A stretch of DNA of 64,000 nt from Corynebacterium appendicis CIP 107643 (GCF_030408415.1 NZ_CP046976.1:1898372-1962371), one strand, 5' to 3'. Counted from the stretch's first letter, positions 1 through 10,932 are shown. The notes: a model not told the origin generated them from the letters alone. Numbers and translations are program-made.

Positions 1-12
1 CACAAAAAAGCT

Positions 13-1537
<1,525 letters not shown>

Positions 1538-1860
1538 CACCCACAAAAAAGCGAGCATCAATCAGTAAAAGATTACTTAAGCCGTGAAAAGCCCAAAACC
1601 CAACCAAAACAAACCACACCACACACAAACAATGCATGGCCTGGCAATCCAAAAATTACTAAACAAACCAAAAAAGGTTCATCACACATTGCTGCCCCTC
1701 CGACGAGGAAAAAAGACAACAACAAAAATCCAATCAGTCATGCGACCAACCAGACGAACAACACCCCATCAATGGTTCAGGCATCATCCGACCAGCACAC
1801 ACCACAAAACGATGCAAACACAGTCACACAAACCAACCAAACAAAATCATTGGCACACTA

Positions 1861-1878
1861 TCGAGTTCTCACACAACA
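1861..1878 (-). promoter_or_regulatory. rrn boxA antitermination element
   Basis: The minus strand reads TGTTGTGTGAGAACTCGA, close to the actinobacterial rRNA boxA (TGTTGTTTGAGAACTC type). It lies in the leader between the promoter and 16S, where NusB/NusE bind to prevent premature termination. Confidence 0.75.
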
Positions 1879-1933
1879 CACGCACACCCAAACACACCCC
1901 ACTTCCCGGGGCCTGCTCAAAGCGGCTTGTCCG

Positions 1934-1961
1934 ACCCTACACACACCCACACAACAAACAA
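1934..1961 (-). promoter_or_regulatory. Candidate rrn promoter
   Basis: The minus strand has TTGTTT (-35, 1956-1961), a 16-bp spacer and TAGGGT (-10, 1934-1939). It sits about 60 bp upstream of boxA, a sensible place for an rrn promoter. TANNNT is the usual corynebacterial -10 form. This rests on sequence resemblance only. Confidence 0.45.
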
Positions 1962-2147
1962 AATCGCCTGCCATGCGAATCAAAAGTAAGGATCTACCAG
2001 CGCTCGTTTTCCTACCGCCATCTCACCAGAACCACTGCCCGGCGGGGCGTTGTCGGTCACGCTGACTCACATAAAGCTACACACACCCAACCAACAACAC
2101 AAATCAGCAGGTCAGGCAAGGTAAATGGAACGTCGATAAGCGCTTAT

Positions 2148-3407
2148 TCACGCTACTCGCGTAACGGACGCGCCAAGCTGGTTCAGCTGCTCGACAAAGT
2201 GCGGATAACCTCGGTCAATGTGCTCGACATCGTGCACGACAGTCTCCCCGTCCGCGACCAAGCCCGCCAACACGAGGCCAGCACCCGCACGGATATCGGA
2301 GGACCACACATCCGTCGAGGACAGCTTGTCGACGCCGTGCAGCACCACATGGTGCCCATCCACCGTCGCATCAGCACCCAAGCGGAGCATCTCGTCCACG
2401 AACCGGAAGCGGGACTCGAAGACGTTTTCCGTGATCACTGACGTGCCCTCCGCGATCGCGGCTAGGCCAATCGCCATCGGCTGCAAATCTGTCGGGAAGC
2501 CGGGAAACGGTAGCGTCTGATGATCGACAGCCTGCGGGCGGCCGTCCATTCGCACGCGGAAACCCTGCTCGTACGTCTCCACTGCCGCACCAGTAGTCTT
2601 CAGCTTCGCCAGCGCGAGATAGAGGTGCCGCGGCGCGATCCCGCCGACGGTCACGTCGCCGCCCGTCATTGCCGCCGCGTACGCCCATGTACCTGCAACA
2701 ATTCGATCGCCGACCACCGTGTGTTCCGTGGGGCGCAGCTTATCGACGCCATCAATCGTCACCGTCGACGTTCCCGCCCCCTGAATCTGCGCGCCCATGG
2801 AATTGAGCATCTCGCACAGGTCGACGATCTCCGGTTCGCGCGCCGCGTTGTCGAGAACTGTGCGGCCGTCGGCCAGCACTGCGGCGGTGAGAATATTTTC
2901 CGTCGCGCCCACCGACGGAAAATCGAGACTGATCTTCGCACCCGTCAGCTTCTCGGCGCGCGCGACGACCGCGCCGTGCTCGATGTGCGTCTTTGCGCCG
3001 AGCTTCTCCAGCCCCGACTGGTGCATGTCCAGCGGGCGTGAACCGATCGCGTCGCCGCCCGGCAGCGCCACAATCGCCTCTCCGCACCGCGCCGTGAGCG
3101 GCCCCAGCACAGCTACCGACGCACGGAACTGCCTCACCGCATCGAAATCCGCATGCGACGACACCTCCGCCGGCGTATGGATCCGCACGACCGTCCCCTC
3201 GATCTCCACCTCGCAGCCCAGCCCCTCCAGGACCTTCTGCATCAGCGGCACGTCGAGAATTTCCGGGCAGTTGTTCAGCGTCGTCGTGCCCTCCGCGAGA
3301 AGCGACGCCGCCATCAGTTTGAGCACGCTATTCTTCGCGCCCGCCACCCGGACGGAGCCCTGCAGACGTGTTCCACCTTGAACAAAAAAACGCTCTTTCA
3401 CGCCCAC
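2148..3407 (-). CDS. murA: UDP-N-acetylglucosamine 1-carboxyvinyltransferase MurA
   Basis: MurA transfers enolpyruvate from PEP to UDP-GlcNAc, the first committed step of peptidoglycan synthesis in the cytoplasm. At 419 residues it has the usual family length, with the N-terminal AGAKN substrate-binding motif (about residues 22-26). The catalytic loop reads [10 protein letters not shown], so the residue that is Cys115 in E. coli is Asp119 here. Asp at this position, as in M. tuberculosis, leaves the enzyme active but blocks covalent fosfomycin inhibition. The GTG at 3407 or the GTG two codons later (3401) could be the start; neither has a strong ribosome-binding site. One copy of the dispersed 11-mer encodes a VDK tripeptide at 2738, and another follows the stop codon. 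Confidence 0.96.
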   Translation of the reverse strand: MGVKERFFVQGGTRLQGSVRVAGAKNSVLKLMAASLLAEGTTTLNNCPEILDVPLMQKVLEGLGCEVEIEGTVVRIHTPAEVSSHADFDAVRQFRASVAVLGPLTARCGEAIVALPGGDAIGSRPLDMHQSGLEKLGAKTHIEHGAVVARAEKLTGAKISLDFPSVGATENILTAAVLADGRTVLDNAAREPEIVDLCEMLNSMGAQIQGAGTSTVTIDGVDKLRPTEHTVVGDRIVAGTWAYAAAMTGGDVTVGGIAPRHLYLALAKLKTTGAAVETYEQGFRVRMDGRPQAVDHQTLPFPGFPTDLQPMAIGLAAIAEGTSVITENVFESRFRFVDEMLRLGADATVDGHHVVLHGVDKLSSTDVWSSDIRAGAGLVLAGLVADGETVVHDVEHIDRGYPHFVEQLNQLGASVTRVA

Positions 3408-3447
3408 CAGGGTAATGAAATTTCCGCGACTCCTACGCCGACTCGCT

Positions 3448-4287
3448 CTACGGCAAGGCGCCGATGCGGCGTGCCGCGTTCACCGCTTCGTAGCGGGTGT
3501 GCGCGCCGAGCTTGCGCATCACGCTGCGCAGATACGACTTCACTGTCTCGGCGCCGATGCCCATCTCCTCGGCGGCCTCGACATTCGTGTGGCCCAGAGC
3601 GACGCACGACAGCACGTCGATTTCGCGCGCCGACAACTTCGTCGACTGCTTCACGCGCACCGGCGAAACCATCTGGTCGCAGAGCTGCTCGAGCTCCTTC
3701 CGGAGTCCTTCTTCCTCAACCCGGTTCGCCAGCATGCGCAACTTCGAATGGGTCGCTCGGATCTGCTCCCATTCTGCACCGTTCATCACGCGGCCGGCTT
3801 TGGCGGAGCCTTTGCCGCCCTCGACGCGTCGTAAAGCGGAATTGACCGCGAGGTCCTGCTCCAACGTGCGCGCTGTCATGGTGACCTCCTCGATCACCTT
3901 GTCCCCCAAGCGCACAGGCGAATGGACGCCGACGTAGAGAACGCCGCGGATCTCGCGCTGCACGATCACCGGGACCGCCACCACAGAATGCAGACCCTCG
4001 TCCTGGATAGCGGCGTCATGCTCGTGCGAAATGACATTCGCCCGCGTGTAGTCCGACACACCCACCGCACGGCGGGTGCTCACGACGCGGCCGCCGACAC
4101 CGTGGTTCGGCTCGATGACCAGGTTCTGCAGAGCCGGCGTGCGCAGGCCGATCCACTGGGTGACCTGGAGACGGTTGTCGGCAAGCAGGGTGCCGTACAT
4201 CGCCACAGGGATTCCCGTCGCGGTCTTTAGCGATGTGAGCGACGCGCGGATAGCGTCGTCATCGTCTTTGACCCGTTGCGAATCCAT
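3448..4287 (-). CDS. ramA: GAF/LuxR-type regulator RamA
   Basis: A 279-residue transcription regulator with an N-terminal GAF-like sensor region (about residues 15-150) and a C-terminal LuxR-type helix-turn-helix (about 215-275, starting [11 protein letters not shown]). In C. glutamicum RamA is a LuxR-type regulator of about 282 residues that activates acetate, TCA-cycle and resuscitation genes and lies next to cysK and cysE, exactly as here. Length, domain order and neighbours support RamA. The divergent spacer to cysK contains several G5/C5 runs resembling RamA binding sites, so autoregulation is plausible. Confidence 0.9.
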   Translation of the reverse strand: MDSQRVKDDDDAIRASLTSLKTATGIPVAMYGTLLADNRLQVTQWIGLRTPALQNLVIEPNHGVGGRVVSTRRAVGVSDYTRANVISHEHDAAIQDEGLHSVVAVPVIVQREIRGVLYVGVHSPVRLGDKVIEEVTMTARTLEQDLAVNSALRRVEGGKGSAKAGRVMNGAEWEQIRATHSKLRMLANRVEEEGLRKELEQLCDQMVSPVRVKQSTKLSAREIDVLSCVALGHTNVEAAEEMGIGAETVKSYLRSVMRKLGAHTRYEAVNAARRIGALP

Positions 4288-4652
4288 TCAAACTCCTTAC
4301 CGGAAGCCCCCCATTAGAGTGTCCCCGACGGCGGGCGTAAATCGGTCTCGACGGTACAAGTAGGACCATACTAACCCGCCTACGGGGGTAGCAAAATGAC
4401 CGGCATGCCACAGAACTGGGCCCGCGCGCGCCCGATCGGCCCCGCACTGCGATGCGAAAGCTACCCCCGGTTCACAAAATGTCCCCAACCGCACGTCACC
4501 GTGCCAAACCATGCGGTTCAGTTAGATTGAACTGCTCTGTCTAGATTTTCGGCGTCATTCGTGTACCATTGGGGCCGTCCGCGGAAACAAATTAGCTTTC
4601 CGCCGAGCAGAGCCCCGCTCAACGGGGCAAACAAAACGTAAAGGAGCAAGAA
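4288..4652. promoter_or_regulatory. ramA-cysK divergent control region
   Basis: A 365-base spacer without a gene. Runs of C5-6 or G5 followed by A or T (around 4307-4313, 4382-4387 and 4462-4466) resemble the RamA site described as 4-6 Gs then T/C or the mirror form. An inverted repeat GTTCA-N7-TGAAC lies at 4516-4532, upstream of a possible cysK promoter (TACCAT about 4563-4568). A small hairpin of GCCCC/GGGGC (about 4612-4627) precedes the AAAGGAG ribosome-binding site of cysK. Only the ribosome-binding site is firm. Confidence 0.5.
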
Positions 4653-5597
4653 ATGGGAAACGTTTACAGCAACATCATTGACACCATCGGCGGCACCCCG
4701 CTCGTCGAACTCAAGGGCATCACCGAAGGCACCGACGCAGCCGACGCGACCGTGCTGGGCAAACTCGAGTTCTTCAACCCCGCCAACTCCGTGAAGGACC
4801 GCATCGGCCGTGCCATCATCGACGCAGCCGAGGCTTCCGGCGACCTCAAGCCCGGCGGCACCATCGTCGAGGCGACCTCCGGCAACACAGGCATCGCGCT
4901 CGCACTTGTCGGCGCAGCTCGAGGCTACAAGGTCATCCTGACCATGCCGGAGACAATGTCGATCGAGCGCCGCGTCATCCTGCGCGCCTACGGTGCACAG
5001 ATCGAGCTCACCCCGGGCGCAGCCGGCATGAAGGGCGCCGTCGAGAAGGCCAACGAGATCGTCGAGCAGACCGACAACGCCATCCTGGCCCGCCAGTTCG
5101 AGAACGAGGCCAACCCGAAGGTCCACTACGAGACCACCGGCCCCGAGCTGTGGAACGACACCGACGGCAAAATCGACATCCTCGTCGCAGGCGTGGGCAC
5201 CGGCGGCACCATCTCCGGCGCGGGCAAGTACCTGAAGGAGCAGAACCCGGACATCAAGCTCGTCGCTGTCGAGCCGGCAGCTTCCCCGCTGCTGTCCGAG
5301 GGCCAGGCTGGCCCGCACAAGATCCAGGGCCTCGGCGCTAACTTCGTCCCGGGCACCCTGAACCGCGAGATCGTCGACGAGGTCATCGCGATCTCCAACG
5401 AGGACGCCGTGGCAACCTCCCGCGAGCTCGCCAAGAAGGACGCTATCCTCGGTGGCATTTCCACCGGCGCGAACGTGAAGGCTGCCCTCGAGGTCGCCTC
5501 CCGCCCGGAGAACGCCGGCAAGACCATCGCCACCGTGATCTGCGACTTCGGCGAGCGCTACGTCTCCACCATCCTCTACGAAGACATCCGCGACTAA
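4653..5597 (+). CDS. cysK: O-acetylserine sulfhydrylase (cysteine synthase A)
   Basis: CysK makes L-cysteine from O-acetylserine and sulfide, with PLP, in the cytoplasm. The 314 residues include the PLP lysine K48 in [11 protein letters not shown], the asparagine loop [10 protein letters not shown] (about residue 75) and the glycine-rich phosphate loop [12 protein letters not shown] (about 175-186). The ATG follows a good AAAGGAG site by 8 bases. cysE, encoding the enzyme that makes its substrate, lies downstream but is separated by a hairpin and has its own promoter-like box. Confidence 0.97.
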   Translation: MGNVYSNIIDTIGGTPLVELKGITEGTDAADATVLGKLEFFNPANSVKDRIGRAIIDAAEASGDLKPGGTIVEATSGNTGIALALVGAARGYKVILTMPETMSIERRVILRAYGAQIELTPGAAGMKGAVEKANEIVEQTDNAILARQFENEANPKVHYETTGPELWNDTDGKIDILVAGVGTGGTISGAGKYLKEQNPDIKLVAVEPAASPLLSEGQAGPHKIQGLGANFVPGTLNREIVDEVIAISNEDAVATSRELAKKDAILGGISTGANVKAALEVASRPENAGKTIATVICDFGERYVSTILYEDIRD

Positions 5598-5619
5598 ACA
5601 CTTTCCGCTTGTCCACGCC

Positions 5620-5659
5620 GCCCCCTCCCGCTGAATCCAATCCTTCAGCGCGAGGGGGC
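5620..5659 (+). terminator. Hairpin between cysK and cysE
   Basis: A 16-bp stem with one mismatch (GCCCCCTCCCGCTGAA against its partner at 5644-5659) and an 8-base loop. No long T run follows, so termination strength is uncertain. Confidence 0.65.
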
Positions 5660-5689
5660 TTCGCTATTGGCGCTGCTAGACTACGCCCC

Positions 5690-6280
5690 ATGCTGAAGGT
5701 GATCAGGACCATCCGAGAGGACCTCGCGAACGCCCGGGACCACGACCCGGCCGCGCGCGGCGACCTCGAGAACGCCCTCGTCTACTCCGGCCTCCACGCT
5801 ATCTGGATGCACCGCGTCAGCCACGCCCTATGGATCCGCGACTTCAAGGGACCTGCGCGCATCTTGGCGCAGATCACCCGTTTCCTCACCGGTGTGGAAA
5901 TCCACCCCGGCGCCACCATCGGCCGCCGTTTCTTCATCGACCACGGCATGGGCATCGTCATTGGCGAGACCGCTGAGATCGGCGACGGTGTGATGCTCTA
6001 CCACGGCGTCACTCTCGGCGGCCAAGTCCTTACCCAGACCAAGCGCCACCCCACCATCGGCGACAACGTCACCATCGGCGCCGGCGCCAAAGTTCTCGGC
6101 CCCATCACCATCGGCGAGGGTTCCGCTGTCGGTGCGAACGCCGTCGTGACTAAGGATGTCCCCGCGAACTGCATCGCCATCGGCATCCCCGCCAAGTCCC
6201 GCCCCCGCGCGAAAGACGAGCGCAAGCACCTCGTCGATCCCGACTCCTACGTCGCCGAGGACAACAATTACGTCATCTAG
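5690..6280 (+). CDS. cysE: Serine O-acetyltransferase
   Basis: CysE acetylates L-serine with acetyl-CoA, feeding CysK. It has the short corynebacterial form (196 residues), with an N-terminal helical part and a C-terminal left-handed beta-helix made of hexapeptide repeats (about residues 65-175, with [17 protein letters not shown] and [15 protein letters not shown] turns). The frame is open upstream, but I place the start at the ATG at 5690. A TAGACT box preceded by TGC (extended -10) ends 7 nt before it and there is no ribosome-binding site, which fits a leaderless mRNA. Confidence 0.94.
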   Translation: MLKVIRTIREDLANARDHDPAARGDLENALVYSGLHAIWMHRVSHALWIRDFKGPARILAQITRFLTGVEIHPGATIGRRFFIDHGMGIVIGETAEIGDGVMLYHGVTLGGQVLTQTKRHPTIGDNVTIGAGAKVLGPITIGEGSAVGANAVVTKDVPANCIAIGIPAKSRPRAKDERKHLVDPDSYVAEDNNYVI

Positions 6281-6329
6281 AAGTACCGGCCTACCGGGTC
6301 AGCACAACTAGCTACCCGCGTAACGGTTC

Positions 6330-6361
6330 CGCCGGCTCCCTTCATTCAGGGAGGCGACGGC
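6330..6361 (+). terminator. Hairpin downstream of cysE
   Basis: Imperfect inverted repeat GCCGGCTCCCT...AGGGAGGCGACGGC in the spacer between the convergent genes cysE and the GNAT gene. It may serve both strands. Confidence 0.45.
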
Positions 6362-6388
6362 TAACCGCAGAGGTCTTCTCGTCGCGCT

Positions 6389-6691
6389 TTACGCGACCAG
6401 ATCCTTGTAGTTGGCGTTCTTCTCCACAAAGTGGTGCACAGCAGAACACGTCGGGATGATTTTCTTGCCGGCAGCCCGGGTGTCGTCGAGAGCCGCCTTC
6501 ACGAGCTTCCCGGACAAGCCCTGCCCCCGGAACTTCGGGTCAATCACCGTGTGGTTGAAATCGCGCGTGGAATCATCCACGTCGCGGTAATCCGCGAATC
6601 CGGCTTCTTCCCCGTCGACGGTAATGACGTAGCGCTGATCCGCTTCGTTGTGCTCGATATTCACGTTCTGATCTGTCGACTGCTCTGCCAT
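6389..6691 (-). CDS. Small YjdJ-type N-acetyltransferase
   Basis: A 100-residue compact GNAT domain of the COG2388/YjdJ type. The acetyl-CoA pyrophosphate loop appears as RGQGLSGKLV, and the conserved C-terminal CSAVHHFVEKN follows. The start is the ATG at 6691, preceded by AAGGAGA; a TTG five codons upstream overlaps this site and is unlikely. A similar small acetyltransferase follows cysE in C. glutamicum. The substrate is unknown. Confidence 0.85.
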   Translation of the reverse strand: MAEQSTDQNVNIEHNEADQRYVITVDGEEAGFADYRDVDDSTRDFNHTVIDPKFRGQGLSGKLVKAALDDTRAAGKKIIPTCSAVHHFVEKNANYKDLVA

Positions 6692-6750
6692 GATGGTCTC
6701 CTTCAATTACGTTTCATCTAGTTCCGTTTGCGGAGCCACCCATCATATGC

Positions 6751-6781
6751 AAAAAGTCCTCCCGCATTAGCAGGAGGACTT
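6751..6781 (-). terminator. Rho-independent terminator after tRNA-Phe
   Basis: On the minus strand a perfect AAGTCCTCC/GGAGGACTT stem is followed by a T5 run (plus-strand A run at 6751-6755). It ends the Asp-Phe tRNA transcript. Confidence 0.85.
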
Positions 6782-6789
6782 CATGGTTG

Positions 6790-6862
6790 TGGCCAGAGCC
6801 AGGATCGAACTGGCGACCCCACACTTTTCAGGCGTGTGCTCTACCAACTGAGCTATCTGGCC
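6790..6862 (-). tRNA. tRNA-Phe (GAA)
   Basis: 73-nt cloverleaf with acceptor GGCCAGA/TCTGGCC, D-arm GCTCAGTTGGTAGAGC, anticodon loop CTGAAAA and T-loop GTTCGATC. Discriminator base A. The 3' CCA is not fully encoded. Confidence 0.97.
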
Positions 6863-6905
6863 GGAACCGTGCACCGCGTGGACGAGCACGCGACAACAGT
6901 TCAGC

Positions 6906-6979
6906 GACCCTGACGGGACTTGAACCCGCGACCTCCGCCGTGACAGGGCGGCGCGCTAACCAACTGCGCCACAGGGCCT
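6906..6979 (-). tRNA. tRNA-Asp (GTC), copy 1
   Basis: 74-nt cloverleaf with anticodon loop CTGTCAC and discriminator G. It is identical base for base to the tRNA-Asp at 10782-10855; the match runs exactly 75 bp (6905-6979 and 10781-10855). Together with tRNA-Phe it forms one side of a 3.8-kb insert. Confidence 0.97.
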
Positions 6980-7310
6980 TATTCTTTTGTTTCGCACTTC
7001 CGCGGATATTCATTTTCCGCGTCTTGCACGAATTGATACCTTACACAGGGGTCGTGAAACATTACAAACCAGCATTACATCGCACATTTCACCCCTGCGG
7101 GGCACACCTAAATCCTCCGCGGCAGTAATCACTACCCCACCCCTTGGCTTTTGAACCTTATATTTTCCTGTCACGCGCAGGTTGGCGACCGAAAATCGCC
7201 GTTTCCGGACACACTTTTCGCCACTTATCCGTGGGGCTGTTTTTGCGCGCACCGATATGGCCGCAGGGCATGCTTCGCCCTCGGCCTGGTGGCGTGAGCT
7301 AGGTTCCGAA
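6980..7310 (-). promoter_or_regulatory. Spacer upstream of the Asp-Phe tRNA pair
   Basis: About 330 bases with no credible gene, more AT-rich than the flanks. The minus strand has a TAAGGT box at 7039-7044, some 60 bp upstream of tRNA-Asp, which could be the promoter the pair needs now that it is cut off from tRNA-Glu. A short hairpin GGCGACCGAAAATCGCC sits near 7183-7199. Confidence 0.4.
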
Positions 7311-8387
7311 CTAGCTTCCGAACAACAGGTGCATGGCACCGTATTGGTGGGTGGTGTTCGGGACTGGTGTTCCGCGCGGGGATACCCATGTCGGGGTGCC
7401 GTTGCGCATGTGTATTCGACCCCGGTTGTGTCGCTCTGGGTCGTCGTCGTTGGTGCGGTTGTGGTACCTGCACAACACCGACAGGTTGTCCATGTTCGTC
7501 GGCCCGCCACGGGCCCACGGTGTGATGTGGTGGACCTCGCAATTATCCGCCGCGTGCCGGCAATCCGGCACCGGACAGGTCGTCAGCGTCGCCCGCGCCA
7601 GGTCGCGTTGCTTGGCGTTGGCGAACCGCTTCGCGTGGTACAGGTTCACCGCACCCGCCTGCGGGTGGAACAACGCCACCTCCAAATCCCTCGAGTAATA
7701 GTGAGTCAAATACTCCGCACCAGTCATCGTGGTGCCGTCCGACAACCCCAGGATCGTCTCATCCCCCTCGCCTGCCAGGATCCTGATGTGCTCGGAAAGC
7801 GGGACCTGGATCAACGGACGCGGCACAGACTCCGCAACCCCGGCACCGCCGCGCAGCAACTCCGCGAACGCTTCATACATCTGCGGGCCCTCGGGCCGGT
7901 CAGGGTCGAGCCCCTTCCGCAGGGCGTGTTCCAGGTCGGCGATATCGCGTTCGGCGCCGGTGGCGATGACCGTGCGTTTGCCTTTCCGCGTCCGGCCGAA
8001 CCTGACCGTGGACTCCGGGGCGGGTGTATCGGCGTCCGGGTCGGGGATGATGTCTTTGGCGCGGCGCTGCAGCGTCTTGTAGTCGCCGCGCACCGATAGC
8101 AGGGCCAGGCGGAGTTTCCATGTCTCCCGGTCGGAGGACACAGCGCGTACTTGCTGCTCAATGAACAGAATCTGATCCAGAGACTTCCCCGTCTGCCTAG
8201 CAACGGTCACGGCGTGAGCTTGCTGGCGAGAAAAGCGGGTTTTACCGAAGTAGACCTCGTGGGCCTTTTCCCACTCGACATACGTGGTGGGCTTGACACC
8301 GGCAGCACGAGCAGCCTGACGGTCAAAACCAGCCAGGACATCCATCGGGCTACCAAGTGATCCAAGAAACGCGTCAAAATCGCTCAT
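7311..8387 (-). CDS. DUF222/13E12-family HNH endonuclease
   Basis: A 358-residue protein with a long helical DUF222-type region followed by a C-terminal HNH nuclease domain. Zinc-ligand and catalytic residues are visible in CPVPDCRHAADNCEVHHI (Cys pair, then HH) and the NLSVLCRYHNR end. Proteins of this 13E12 class are abundant, variable, often multicopy genes in actinobacteria and are linked to mobility; their natural role is unknown. The ATG at 8387 is preceded by TAGCGT (8395-8400) with a 7-nt gap, so it is probably leaderless; the open frame upstream of it encodes an unrelated hydrophobic stretch. It lies within the insert between duplicated tRNA-Asp genes. Confidence 0.85.
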   Translation of the reverse strand: MSDFDAFLGSLGSPMDVLAGFDRQAARAAGVKPTTYVEWEKAHEVYFGKTRFSRQQAHAVTVARQTGKSLDQILFIEQQVRAVSSDRETWKLRLALLSVRGDYKTLQRRAKDIIPDPDADTPAPESTVRFGRTRKGKRTVIATGAERDIADLEHALRKGLDPDRPEGPQMYEAFAELLRGGAGVAESVPRPLIQVPLSEHIRILAGEGDETILGLSDGTTMTGAEYLTHYYSRDLEVALFHPQAGAVNLYHAKRFANAKQRDLARATLTTCPVPDCRHAADNCEVHHITPWARGGPTNMDNLSVLCRYHNRTNDDDPERHNRGRIHMRNGTPTWVSPRGTPVPNTTHQYGAMHLLFGS

Positions 8388-8509
8388 GCCCCACACGCTA
8401 AACAGAACAACGACCCCGAAAAAGAAGCCCCGAAGAATCTGTGGATAACCCGCCCACAAACAGACTTATCCACAGGGGAGCAGCGGGGAGGGTTGCGGGA
8501 AGTGCCGAG

Positions 8510-10721
8510 CTAAGCGAGGTACCGCCCGGTCTCGGAGCCGGTCTCGGCGTGGTGCGCAACGAGGTCCTGCACGGTGCCAGCGGCGACCACGCGCCCACCG
8601 TCAGAACCGGCTCCGGGGGCCGAGGTCGATGACGTAGTCGGCGCGCGCGACGAGAGCGAGGTTGTGCTCGACCACGATGACGGTGGCGCCGCCGTCGACC
8701 AGCCGGTCGAAAAGGGAGACGAGCCGGGCGGTGTCGGTGAGGTGCAGACCGGTGGTGGGCTCGTCGAGAACGTAGGTGGAAGCCGGCTTCTTCAGGCTCG
8801 CGGCGAGCTCGAGGCGTTGGCGCTCGCCGCCGGACAGGGTGGTCAGCGGCTGGCCGAGGGTGACGTAGCCGAGGCCGACGTCGACAAGATGCCCGCACAT
8901 TTTCGCCGCCGCGTTGACTTTGTTCTCCTTGAAGTACGGCTGCGCGTCCTCGGCGGACATCGCGAGGACTTCTGCGATGTTCTTGCCGCCGAGTGTGTGC
9001 ACGAGCACGGCGTCGTCGAAACGCCGGCCTTCACAGACCTCGCAGGGCACATCGACGCCCTGCATCAGCCCGAGGTCGATGTAGACGACACCGGCGCCTT
9101 TGCAGTGCTGGCATGCGCCGTCGGAATTGGGAGAGAACATCGAGGCGGGTTCGCCGGAGGCCTTGGCGAAGGCTTTGCGGATCGGGTCGAGCATGCCGGT
9201 GAAGGTCGCGGGGTTGGAGCGGCGGGAGCCGGAGATGGGGGCTTGGTCGACGAGCACGGCGTCGTCGATAAGCGATGATGCGTCGAGCGCGCGCAGCAGC
9301 GACGATTTGCCGGATCCCGCGATGCCTGTGACGGCGGTGAGCACGCCTGTCGGGATGTCGACGTCGATGCCCGCGAGGTTATTTTCGCGGGCGCCGCGCA
9401 CCCTGAGCCAGCCGGTCGGCGTGCGCGGGTCGTCGTTGAGCGCAACACCGAGCTTCAAGCTTTCGCCCGTGCGCGTGCCGGCCTCGCGCAGCTCATCGAC
9501 ACTCCCCTCGAACACCACCTCTCCCCCGTCCGTGCCCGCACCGGGGCCGAGCTCCACGACATGGTCGGCGGCCTCGATCGTCTGCGGGCGGTGCTCCACG
9601 ACGAGCACGGTGTTGCCCTTGTCGCGCAGCGCCTTGAGCAGGTTGTTGAGCCGATCAATGTCAGCGGCGTGCAACCCGGCGGTCGGCTCGTCGAAGACAT
9701 AGGTGATGTCGCTGAGCGCGGAGCCGAGATGACGAATCATCTTCACGCGCTGCGATTCACCGCCGGACAGCGTCGAAGTGGGCCGGTCCAACGTGAGGTA
9801 GCCGAGGCCGATCGCGGTGAAATTCGCCAACGCATCGCTTATCGACGACACCAACGGCCCCACCCCCGGCGCCTCCACCGAGTCGAACCACTGCGCCAGG
9901 TCGGCGACCTCCATTGCGCACAACTCGGCGATGTTCTTGCCGTTGATTTTCGACTCGAGCGCGTGCTGCGCGAGACGTGTGCCGCCACAAGCTGGGCAAT
10001 CCACCTGGGTCACGGCGCGGTCCACGAATTCGCGGGCGCCTTTTTGGAGACCTTCTTTCTCCTTGCTCAGAAACGATGCTTCCAAGCGCGGAATCAGGCC
10101 CTGGTAGGTGGTGTTGAAGCCCAAGTACTGCACTTTTTCTGGTTCGCCGTAGAGCAGGACGTGGCGCTGCTCGGCGGTGAACTCGCCGACCGGGACATCG
10201 ACCGGGAACTTGCCCGCCTCGGCGTAGGCGCGGAACTGCCACGACCCAGGCTTGTAGCCCGGCGCGAGAATGGCGCCGTCGTCGATGGAAAGAGAGTCGT
10301 CGACGACCTGGGCCTCGTCGAATTTGCTGGCGCGTCCAGTGCCGGAGCAGGCCGGGCACATGCCGCCGGTGCGGGTGTAGTTCTTGATGACCTTTTTCTT
10401 GCCCGTCGCATCCGTCAACGCTCCGCCACCGGAGACGCTGGGCACGTTGAAGGAGTAGGCGCCCGGCCCCCCGGCGTTGGGCTCAGCAATGCGCGAGTAC
10501 AGCACGCGCAGCATGGGCGTGACGTCGGTGGCGGTGCCCACCGTGGAGCGCACGTTCGCGCCGAGCGGCGACTTGCCGGAACCGGACACACCTGCGAACA
10601 CGGTGAAGCGGCGTTTCGGGATCTCGACTGAGACATTCCGGAGATTGTTCTCATTGGCCCCCTCAACGACGATCGCGTCGTGGGCATCGGCTGCACTAGT
10701 ACGCCGATTCACAGTAGTCAC
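8510..10721 (-). pseudogene. Damaged UvrA-like ABC excinuclease paralogue
   Basis: Related to the short UvrA paralogues (about 750-790 residues, two ABC domains, zinc fingers CPACSGTG and CPACGG) often called UvrA2 or drug-resistance UvrA-like. Two lesions are visible. First, after the first Walker A (GVSGSGKS) the sequence jumps straight to RSTVGTATD; about 50 residues normally between them are missing in frame. Second, the reading frame ends early at 8601 in IDLGPRSRF. Removing one C from the run at 8615-8619 restores IDLGPGAGSDGGRVV and a family-like ending ETGRYLA, stopping at 8510. The open part still encodes 706 residues with intact LSGGESQR and LSGGERQR signatures. A GTG start at 10721 lies 8 nt after TACACT. 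Confidence 0.7.
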
Positions 10722-10752
10722 AGGGAGGCAGTGTAATCGTCGATAAGCGAAA

Positions 10753-10776
10753 TGCCCCGAGGAAAACCTCGGGGCA
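10753..10776 (-). terminator. Hairpin after tRNA-Glu/tRNA-Asp
   Basis: Perfect 10-bp stem TGCCCCGAGG/CCTCGGGGCA with a 4-base loop, followed by TTT on the minus strand. A copy of the dispersed 11-mer lies 4 bases away (10738-10748). Confidence 0.75.
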
Positions 10777-10781
10777 CATTG

Positions 10782-10855
10782 CGACCCTGACGGGACTTGA
10801 ACCCGCGACCTCCGCCGTGACAGGGCGGCGCGCTAACCAACTGCGCCACAGGGCC
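10782..10855 (-). tRNA. tRNA-Asp (GTC), copy 2
   Basis: Identical to copy 1. It starts 4 nt after tRNA-Glu on the same strand, the close Glu-Asp spacing typical of actinobacterial Glu-Asp-Phe clusters. Confidence 0.97.
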
Positions 10856-10859
10856 GTGG

Positions 10860-10932
10860 TACCCCCAACGGGATTCGAACCCGTGTTGCCGCCGTGAAAG
10901 GGCGGAGTCCTAGGCCTCTAGACGATGGGGGC
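10860..10932 (-). tRNA. tRNA-Glu (TTC)
   Basis: 73-nt cloverleaf with acceptor GCCCCCA/TGGGGGT, anticodon loop CTTTCAC and discriminator A. It is the first gene of a Glu-Asp pair. Confidence 0.97.

Larger units (their letters stand above)
1538..2130 (-). promoter_or_regulatory. rRNA operon leader and promoter region
   Basis: About 600 bases without a credible protein gene lie between the 16S 5' end and murA. The stretch is much richer in A and C on the plus strand than its surroundings, as in rRNA leaders. It holds a boxA element and at least one minus-strand promoter candidate, both listed separately. Other TANNNT-like boxes occur further upstream (for example near 2060-2090), so more than one promoter is likely, but I cannot rank them. 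Long open frames here have no recognisable protein character. Confidence 0.75.

Noticed and set aside
2136-2147. ATAAGCGCTTAT palindrome after murA as a terminator
   Set aside because: Only 12 bases without a loop or T run; it is formed by the 11-mer copy meeting the end of murA.
6980-10781. A defence island or phage remnant in the tRNA-Asp insert
   Set aside because: Only a DUF222/HNH gene and a UvrA-like gene are present; no integrase, restriction partner, toxin-antitoxin pair or phage gene is seen.
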